Assembly (NCBI GenBank): GCA_011620465.1
Contig: WOZC01000170.1
Location: 1-11,420 of the forward strand
DNA: 11,420 bases
DNA from: Anaerolineaceae bacterium
GTDB taxonomy: Bacteria > Chloroflexota > Anaerolineae > Anaerolineales > Anaerolineaceae
Direction: 5' to 3'
A model generated the notes under the pieces. It was not told the origin of the DNA. It saw nothing but the letters and a program-made list of their open reading frames with translations, and ran no database searches. Made by a program: the position numbers and the translations under genes. Shown here one piece after another: positions 7,187 through 11,420 of the stretch; within the stretch, counting starts at the first letter, position 1; every line of letters starts with the position of its first letter.

Positions 7187-7324
7187 ATGAAAAACGGTCC
7201 ATTAAAAAGTTTGGGACCATTGGAATACTTTTTGATCATCATCCTGGTAATGATGATTTTATTTACTGTATTTACAGTATTCTGGCCTGCAATCCAACTT
7301 TTTTACCAAAACACAATCCAATAG
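7187..7324 (+). CDS. 45-residue single-pass membrane protein
   Basis: A short reading frame in the gap before comF. GAAGGAG at 7175-7181 sits 5 nt before the ATG, a strong ribosome-binding site. The protein has a polar N-terminus (MKNGPLKSLGPLEY), one long hydrophobic helix at about residues 15-33 (LIIILVMMILFTVFTVFW), and a short C-terminal tail ending NTIQ. The TAG is 1 nt before the comF ATG, so translation of the two is probably coupled. Two Lys before the helix suggest an N-in topology. No recognised family. Promoter, strong SD, clean hydrophobic profile and tight spacing all favour a real gene; it is small enough that automated pipelines may skip it. It could alternatively act as a leader peptide for comF. 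Confidence 0.68.
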   Translation: MKNGPLKSLGPLEYFLIIILVMMILFTVFTVFWPAIQLFYQNTIQ

Positions 7325-7325
7325 T

Positions 7326-8081
7326 ATGTCATTACGAGAATTAAGAGTTATCAGTCAAGATGTAGCCCGAACCGCTTTGGATTGGCTTTTCCCCCCAACT
7401 TGCCTTGGATGTGGTGAGGAGGGGGTCTTTATTTGCCCCGAATGTTTCAGCAAGATCAAGCTTGTTCCAAGAGATGTATGCAACTTTTGCGGAGACTATG
7501 TGAGCAAAAAAGGAAAATGTCCTAATTGCTACGATAAGAAACTTCCTTATGCTGGCTTTAGAGCATTCGCTTACTATGATGGTGTCGTCCGGAAAGCCAT
7601 CCACCATCTGAAGTATCAGAACGACCTGACGATTGGTCGTTACCTGGCTGGATTGTTACAATTAGTTTACCAGCGGACGGATTGGGATGTTGAATTGATC
7701 GTACCAATTCCGATTGGGGAGCAGAAAAAACAGGAACGAGGCTATAACCAGGCTGAAAGACTTGCAAAACCATTATCTGATTTGCTAAACATTCCCCTCA
7801 GTTGCGACGCGCTGGTCAGGATAAACGAAATTTCTTCGCAAGTTGGTTTGAACCACGAAGAACGCCGGGAGAATGTTAGGCAGGCTTTTATCGCCAAAGC
7901 GCTTCAGGTGAAGGGCAAAAGGGTATTGGTGGTCGATGATGTGTTTACCAGTGGAGCCACCATGGAAGCGGCAGCTGCAGAGTTGATGGGTGCTGGTGCA
8001 GCGAAAGTTTATTGCTTGACTGTAGCAAAGGTTAATCATTTACAAGACTCAATTGATTTTTCATTAACGAATAATGTATAA
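7326..8081 (+). CDS. comF: ComF family phosphoribosyltransferase-like protein
   Basis: A 251-residue cytosolic protein with the ComF layout. An N-terminal double zinc finger carries CxxC pairs at C26/C29, C37/C40, C52/C55 and C65/C68. It is followed by a type I phosphoribosyltransferase domain with ERGYNQAERLA (137-147) and the PRPP-binding loop VLVVDDVFTSGAT (200-212). In naturally competent bacteria ComF/GntX-type proteins help take up or process incoming single-stranded DNA; many non-competent species also carry it and its reaction is undefined. The start ATG is 1 nt after the stop of the small membrane ORF and lacks a separate strong SD, fitting coupled translation. The hpf promoter overlaps its 3' end. 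Confidence 0.9.
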   Translation: MSLRELRVISQDVARTALDWLFPPTCLGCGEEGVFICPECFSKIKLVPRDVCNFCGDYVSKKGKCPNCYDKKLPYAGFRAFAYYDGVVRKAIHHLKYQNDLTIGRYLAGLLQLVYQRTDWDVELIVPIPIGEQKKQERGYNQAERLAKPLSDLLNIPLSCDALVRINEISSQVGLNHEERRENVRQAFIAKALQVKGKRVLVVDDVFTSGATMEAAAAELMGAGAAKVYCLTVAKVNHLQDSIDFSLTNNV

Positions 8082-8082
8082 T
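8053..8082 (+). promoter_or_regulatory. promoter for hpf inside the end of comF
   Basis: TTGATT at 8053-8058 and a perfect TATAAT at 8077-8082 are separated by 18 nt, a good sigma-A-like promoter. It lies over the last codons and stop of comF, giving an expected leader of about 19 nt that carries AGGAGG. A small hairpin (GGGA-AAA-TCCC, 8085-8095) abuts the Shine-Dalgarno. Confidence 0.6.
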
Positions 8083-8107
8083 TTGGGAAAATCCCAGGAG
8101 GTTAACT

Positions 8108-8665
8108 ATGGCAGTAGAAATTGGCATTTATACTAAAGACCTGGAACTCACAGATCGAATCCATGATTACGTGATAAAGAAAGTTGGTAAGCTTGAACGC
8201 TTCTTAAACGATATCGGGGAATGCCGGGTTGATTTGAGCTATGCTAAGACGGCACGGAACGCTTCCGACCGGTACATCGCCCAAATTACCATTCGAGGCA
8301 AGGGTTTCATCCTGCGCTCAGAGGAGCGGTCAGATAATATGTTTGCCGCAATCGACGCGACGGTTGATAAGATGACCCGCCAGATCGATCGATTCAAAGG
8401 CAAACATTGGCGCAAACGCGTTGGTGAACCTGAAACCGAAGCAACTCCAGTGGTAGAGGATGTTGAAGAAGAAGCAGCGCCTTTGATCGTCCGACGCAAG
8501 ACCTTCAATCTTGAACCAATGCACGAGGATGAAGCCCTCGAACAACTGATCTTGCTTGGACACGATGCCTTTTTCGTTTTCTATAATGTCGAAAACGAAC
8601 GCGTCAATGTGCTTTACCGACGACGTGACGGTAGTTACGGTCTGATCGATCCTGTTTTCAAGTAA
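8108..8665 (+). CDS. hpf: long-form ribosome hibernation promoting factor
   Basis: A 185-residue, cytosolic, ribosome-bound protein that inactivates 70S ribosomes by 100S dimer formation in stationary phase or starvation. The N-terminal domain (1-100) shows the RaiA/HPF pattern: IGIYTKDLELTDRIHDYV, VDLSYAKTARNASDRY, and a Lys/Arg-rich end (KMTRQIDRFKGKHWRKR). An acidic linker (about 106-125) leads to the C-terminal dimerisation domain 127-185: IVRRKTFNLEPMHEDEALEQ, GHDAFFVFYN, VNVLYRRRDGSYGLIDP. Having both domains makes it the long form, which dimerises ribosomes without RMF. AGGAGG stands 6 nt before the ATG. It has its own promoter in the 3' end of comF and a terminator 17 nt downstream, so it can be expressed independently of comF. 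Confidence 0.95.
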   Translation: MAVEIGIYTKDLELTDRIHDYVIKKVGKLERFLNDIGECRVDLSYAKTARNASDRYIAQITIRGKGFILRSEERSDNMFAAIDATVDKMTRQIDRFKGKHWRKRVGEPETEATPVVEDVEEEAAPLIVRRKTFNLEPMHEDEALEQLILLGHDAFFVFYNVENERVNVLYRRRDGSYGLIDPVFK

Positions 8666-8682
8666 TTTTGGACCAATATGTG

Positions 8683-8713
8683 AAAGCAGTCCATACTACG
8701 GACTGCTTTTTAT
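8683..8713 (+). terminator. Rho-independent terminator after hpf
   Basis: A perfect 10-bp stem AAAGCAGTCC / GGACTGCTTT (8683-8692 with 8700-8709) and a 7-nt loop, followed by a T-rich tail. It separates hpf from folE. Confidence 0.92.
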
Positions 8714-8740
8714 TATACAATTAGCCTGAAGCGAGGCATT

Positions 8741-9340
8741 ATGAGCAAAACAGAAGACGATCCAACCGAAATGGAATACACGCCGATTGACAAAAAGAAA
8801 ATTGTCGAGGCAGTTTCAAAGATGTTGTTAGCTTTTGGTGAAAACCCACAGAGGGAAGGGCTTATACGCACACCGCATCGGGTGGCAAACGCCTATGGCG
8901 AGATCCTGGAAGGATACACCATCGACCCCATCAAGCTGATCAATGGGGCACTTTTTACTGTCGATTATGATGAAATGGTCGTGGTAAAAGACATCGAGTT
9001 CTTCAGTCTGTGTGAACATCATTTGCTGCCGTTTTTTGGTCGGGCTCATGTGGCCTATCTTCCACATAATAAAGTGATTGGTTTATCAAAGATACCCCGG
9101 ATTGTAGATATGTTTGCGCATAGATTACAAGTACAGGAACGCCTGACTCAGCAGATTGCGCATTTTATCCAGGAAACGATCAACCCACTTGGGGTAGGTG
9201 TCGTGATTGAAGCTCAACACCTCTGCATGATGATGCGTGGAATCAAAAAAGAACAAGCCTCCATGACGACATCAGCGATGCTGGGTGGTTTTAGAACACG
9301 CCTTGAAACCCGCATGGAATTCTTGAATATGATTCATTAA
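8741..9340 (+). CDS. folE: GTP cyclohydrolase I
   Basis: It converts GTP to 7,8-dihydroneopterin triphosphate, the first step of folate/pterin synthesis, as a cytosolic homodecamer. The 199-residue length is standard. The Zn ligands are visible: Cys91 and His94 in SLCEHHLLPFFGRAHVAYLP, and Cys162 in EAQHLCMMMRGIKK. REGLIRTPHRVANAY (38-52), KVIGLSKIPRIVDMFAHRLQ (111-130) and QERLTQQIA are family signatures. An N-terminal tail of about 15 polar residues precedes the core. A GAGG sits 5 nt before the ATG; a terminator upstream means folE needs its own promoter, for which I see only T/A-rich candidates near 8711-8721. It faces folB and a pteridine reductase-like gene tail-to-tail, making a folate-pathway cluster. 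Confidence 0.96.
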   Translation: MSKTEDDPTEMEYTPIDKKKIVEAVSKMLLAFGENPQREGLIRTPHRVANAYGEILEGYTIDPIKLINGALFTVDYDEMVVVKDIEFFSLCEHHLLPFFGRAHVAYLPHNKVIGLSKIPRIVDMFAHRLQVQERLTQQIAHFIQETINPLGVGVVIEAQHLCMMMRGIKKEQASMTTSAMLGGFRTRLETRMEFLNMIH

Positions 9341-9366
9341 CCCTATTGTTTAGATTAGGTGAGATT

Positions 9367-9480
9367 ATTCAGCCATTAACTTAACCAATCCCTCTGGTTA
9401 AGGACCGCAAAGCGGGGGGAAGGTATGTGGAGCAGTCTATGCCGACTTCGTACGGATGAGGCTTGCTCCATTCGCTGAAT
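9367..9480. ncRNA. possible structured RNA between folE and folB
   Basis: The 139-nt convergent gap folds into a closed branched structure. An outer stem ATTCAGC/GCTGAAT (9367-9373 with 9474-9480) encloses hairpin CTTAACC/GGTTAAG (9380-9386 with 9396-9402), hairpin CCGC/GCGG with an AAA loop (9405-9415), and a long arm TGGAGCA/TGCTCCA (9428-9434 with 9464-9470) that has an inner CCG/CGG stem. The loop of the first hairpin (TCCCT, 9389-9393) could pair with GGGGA at 9416-9420 as a pseudoknot. No T-run follows on either strand, so it is not a simple terminator. I match it to no known riboswitch. The strand is undecided, and its outer stem touches the folB stop codon. Confidence 0.35.
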
Positions 9481-9836
9481 TAAATACTTCGTTGTCTGTA
9501 TATCTGAATACCAACTTTGGAAGTTTTGCTGACGAAGTTGGCTTTTTCGATCTTGATCCTGACTGCATCAGCAGGTGTCTCTTCGAATAACTGATTAACA
9601 AGTTGTGCCGCCAGCGCTTCCAGGGTAAAGTAACTGCTTTCTTGCACGCATTTGCGGATCAGTTTTGCGACAAAGGAGTAACTGATCGTATCTTCGATTG
9701 AATCGCTCTCCCCAGCTTTATCCAGGGGGTATTCGAGCTCGATATCCATCAGCAATTCCTGGGGGAATTTTCGTTCCTGCTCATTAACACCCACGATTCC
9801 AGTGGCAACAAGTCCGGTGATCAAAATTTTATCCAT
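9480..9836 (-). CDS. folB: dihydroneopterin aldolase
   Basis: It cleaves 7,8-dihydroneopterin to 6-hydroxymethyl-dihydropterin and glycolaldehyde in folate synthesis. The length of 118 residues is typical. Conserved features: MDKILITGLVATGIVGVNEQE at the N-terminus with the substrate-binding Glu21, Tyr53 in ISYSFVA, FTLEALAAQL (70-79) with Glu73 that anchors the pterin, and the catalytic-Lys region around Lys98 (IEKANF). The gene starts 12 nt after the stop of the SDR gene on the same strand, so the two form an operon. folE on the opposite strand provides the upstream step, although the phosphatase step between them is not encoded here. Confidence 0.92.
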   Translation of the reverse strand: MDKILITGLVATGIVGVNEQERKFPQELLMDIELEYPLDKAGESDSIEDTISYSFVAKLIRKCVQESSYFTLEALAAQLVNQLFEETPADAVRIKIEKANFVSKTSKVGIQIYRQRSI

Positions 9837-9848
9837 TGCGACCTGCTT

Positions 9849-10586
9849 TCAAATAATATTTTCGCCGCCATCGACCTTGATGATCGAGCCGGTCATGAAG
9901 TCCTGGTGGAGGATGTGAAGCACATTTTCAGCGATGATCTCAGGCGATCCAATCCGGTTAAGTGGTATATTCCTTGAAGCAACTTGTTCCATATCGGTGT
10001 GCTCATACCCAGCCAAGGGAAGCATGATGCCAGGTGCGACAGCGTTCACGGTGATATTTGGTGCTAATTCGAGTGCAAACATACGGGTCATCTCGTATAA
10101 CGCTTTTTTCGTAAGGCGGTAAGCAAAATGATCGGTCGCTGTGCGAAAGATACCAGCATCGCAGATATTCACGATTTTTCCATTCTTTTCTGCGGGAAGC
10201 TGCTTTACAAATGCTTTGATCAGCCACCAGGGTGCAAACAAGTTAACGTTGAATGAAGTCTGCAAGGCATCCAGATCGGTTTTAATTCCGTTCCCTTTTT
10301 TGTAATTCCCTGCGCTGTTGATCAAGATGTCAAGATTACCCAGTTTGTGGTTTACATCTGCTACCAATTGATCGACACTCGAAAAATCAGACAGGTCAAA
10401 TTGATAAATCTCTGCTTTGACACCAAGATCCAAAGCTTGTTGTTTGACCTCAACAGCCTCATCTTTTGAAGTGTTGAAATGGATTGCCACGTTGCAGCCT
10501 TCTCGGGCGAGCGCAAGTACAATCGCCCTTCCAAGCCGAATACCGCCGCCAGTGACTAATGCTGTTTTGCCTTTCAGATCCATCAT
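9849..10586 (-). CDS. SDR oxidoreductase, pteridine reductase (PTR1/FolM)-like
   Basis: A 245-residue NAD(P)H-dependent short-chain dehydrogenase. The coenzyme motif TGGGIRLGR (12-20) with Arg17 resembles PTR1/FolM rather than the FabG pattern TGxxxGIG. NSAG is at 90-93, and the active site has Tyr156 and Lys160 in FAYRLTKKAL. In place of the usual catalytic Ser there is Asp143 (NICDAG), as in PTR1-type enzymes that reduce pterins. ELAPNITVNAVAPG (173-186) and VDGGENI at the end are SDR hallmarks. The operon with folB supports a pterin or folate substrate, such as dihydromonapterin or dihydrofolate, but this is inferred. Two adjacent ATGs are possible; AAGG stands 4 nt before the first and 7 nt before the second (10583). 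It is divergent from the transaldolase gene. Confidence 0.85.
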   Translation of the reverse strand: MMDLKGKTALVTGGGIRLGRAIVLALAREGCNVAIHFNTSKDEAVEVKQQALDLGVKAEIYQFDLSDFSSVDQLVADVNHKLGNLDILINSAGNYKKGNGIKTDLDALQTSFNVNLFAPWWLIKAFVKQLPAEKNGKIVNICDAGIFRTATDHFAYRLTKKALYEMTRMFALELAPNITVNAVAPGIMLPLAGYEHTDMEQVASRNIPLNRIGSPEIIAENVLHILHQDFMTGSIIKVDGGENII

Positions 10587-10630
10587 AATACCTTAGTGGT
10601 CGCTCTATGCAACCTGGATTCATATTAGTT

Positions 10631-10650
10631 GATGGTAAAATTTTATCATC
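10631..10650. promoter_or_regulatory. 20-bp near-palindrome, candidate operator
   Basis: GATGGTAAAATTTTATCATC is an inverted repeat with nine of ten base pairs matching. It lies in the 146-nt gap between the divergent SDR-folB and transaldolase genes. The rest of the gap is AT-rich with no clear paired -35/-10. Symmetry and position suit a dimeric regulator, but no known operator consensus was recognised. Confidence 0.35.
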
Positions 10651-10732
10651 GAAAGAAATGTACAAAGCCCACGCAAAGGGTCTTTTTCAGCTTGGAACAA
10701 CCAACCTTAAAATTCCGAAAAGATGGAGCAAA

Positions 10733-11420
10733 ATGAACAATTCAAAGTCAGTCAAAGAACTTGGTCAGTCGATTTGGTACGACAATATTGAACGGGAAAT
10801 GTTACGAGACGGCAGTATGAAGAAAATGCTCGAAGAAGGGCAGATTTTCGGAGTCACCTCCAACCCGAGCATCTTTGAAGCCGCTTTGAAGAATAGCACC
10901 GCCTATGACGATGTGCTTCAGTCGCTTGCCTGGGCAGGATTGAACCGCGATCAGATTTACGCTGAGCTGGTCAAAGAAGACATCCAGCAAGCCGCAGATC
11001 TATTTCTGCCAGTATACGAAACCAGCGGCGGTCAGGATGGGCTCGTCAGCGTGGAAATCAATCCTTTCTATGCCTATGATGCTAAAAAATCGATCGAAGA
11101 AGGTCGCTCGCTGTGGGCGCAGATCAACCGTAAAAACATTATGATCAAAGTTCCTGCAACTTTGGAAGGACTGGAAGTAATTACTGCTCTAATCTCCGAG
11201 GGCATAAACGTAAACGCTACGTTGATCTTCTCGACAGAACGTTACAAACAGGTCATCGATGCCTACCTGAGCGGTTTGGAGAAACGCATCAGCCATCATG
11301 AAAGCATCGACAATATATCAAGCGTGGCATCCTTCTTCATTTCGCGGATCGACACAGCAGTCGACCAGCTTCTGGACGCTGTGATCGCTTCACCAAGCAA
11401 CCTTGCGCATGAAGCGGCAG
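10733..11420 (+). CDS. tal: transaldolase, 3' end beyond window
   Basis: It transfers a dihydroxyacetone unit between sugar phosphates in the non-oxidative pentose phosphate pathway. The visible 229 residues follow the TalB-like long family closely: LGQSIWYDNIERE (10-22), GVTSNPSIFE (40-49), VKEDIQQAADL (80-90), NIMIKVPAT (135-143) with the Schiff-base Lys139, EGINVNATLIFS (156-167), and SVASFFISRIDTAVD (197-211). The segment VSVEINPF replaces the commoner VS(L/V)EVSP. The ATG at 10733 has GGAG 4 nt upstream and matches the usual family N-terminus; an in-frame ATG at 10607 would add 42 residues unlike the family. Some bacteria, including Chloroflexota, fuse transaldolase to glucose-6-phosphate isomerase; the window ends too early to tell. 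Confidence 0.93.
   Translation, partial: MNNSKSVKELGQSIWYDNIEREMLRDGSMKKMLEEGQIFGVTSNPSIFEAALKNSTAYDDVLQSLAWAGLNRDQIYAELVKEDIQQAADLFLPVYETSGGQDGLVSVEINPFYAYDAKKSIEEGRSLWAQINRKNIMIKVPATLEGLEVITALISEGINVNATLIFSTERYKQVIDAYLSGLEKRISHHESIDNISSVASFFISRIDTAVDQLLDAVIASPSNLAHEAA

Noticed and set aside
9403..9420. GCAAAGC string reminiscent of the c-di-GMP-I riboswitch core.
   Set aside because: The matching upstream AGGGCAAACC-type segment and the remaining stems are absent, and no gene in the right orientation follows on that strand.
9341..9480. Convergent gap as a plain bidirectional terminator.
   Set aside because: The stems are not followed by a T-run on either strand, and the fold is branched rather than a single hairpin.
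10607..10732. In-frame ATG at 10607 that would lengthen transaldolase by 42 residues.
   Set aside because: The extension is unlike the family N-terminus, contains the palindrome, and lacks a clear SD, while 10733 has GGAG and starts at the usual place.

Overview
The window looks like ordinary chromosome of a free-living bacterium. My best guess is a Chloroflexota member of the Anaerolineae type. That is an inference from the gene set (type 2 IPP isomerase paired with a DDxxG-type polyprenyl synthetase, an SPFH protein with a C-terminal HTH, long-form HPF, a PTR1-like reductase next to folB) and moderate base composition; no rRNA or marker gene confirms it. I see no tRNA, rRNA, CRISPR array, insertion sequence or phage gene.

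Layout. (1) 2-955 (+): 3' part of an O-antigen ligase-like membrane protein, AT-richer than the rest, overlapping tail-to-tail with the next gene. (2) 898-2950 (-): an isoprenoid pair, type 2 isopentenyl-diphosphate isomerase (fni) then a trans-polyprenyl diphosphate synthase, divergent from an acyl carrier protein at 3026-3262 (+). (3) 3366-5374 (-): two genes built like succinyl-CoA synthetase beta and alpha, joined by an ATGA overlap. The alpha subunit lacks the phosphorylated histidine and its partner glutamate. A bidirectional terminator separates it from acpP. (4) 5454-7053 (-): a 173-residue helical protein and an SPFH-domain protein ending in an excisionase-type HTH, closed by a strong terminator. 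(5) 7187-8665 (+): an easily missed 45-residue membrane protein, a ComF-family phosphoribosyltransferase starting 1 nt after it, and long-form ribosome hibernation factor HPF with its own promoter and terminator. (6) 8741-10586: folE (+), a 139-nt gap folding into a branched RNA-like structure, then the opposed pair SDR/pteridine reductase-like -> folB (-). (7) 10733-end (+): the N-terminal 229 residues of transaldolase, divergent from the SDR gene across a region with a 20-bp near-palindrome.

How the genes fit together. fni and the prenyl synthase supply DMAPP and prenyl diphosphates, possibly as lipid carrier for surface polysaccharide like that handled by the neighbouring ligase. folE, folB and the reductase make a pterin/folate group. 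HPF and the SPFH pair point to stress and envelope functions. The main oddities are the His-less SucCD-like pair, the SPFH-HTH protein with its helical partner, the structured gap between folE and folB, and the 45-residue membrane ORF.
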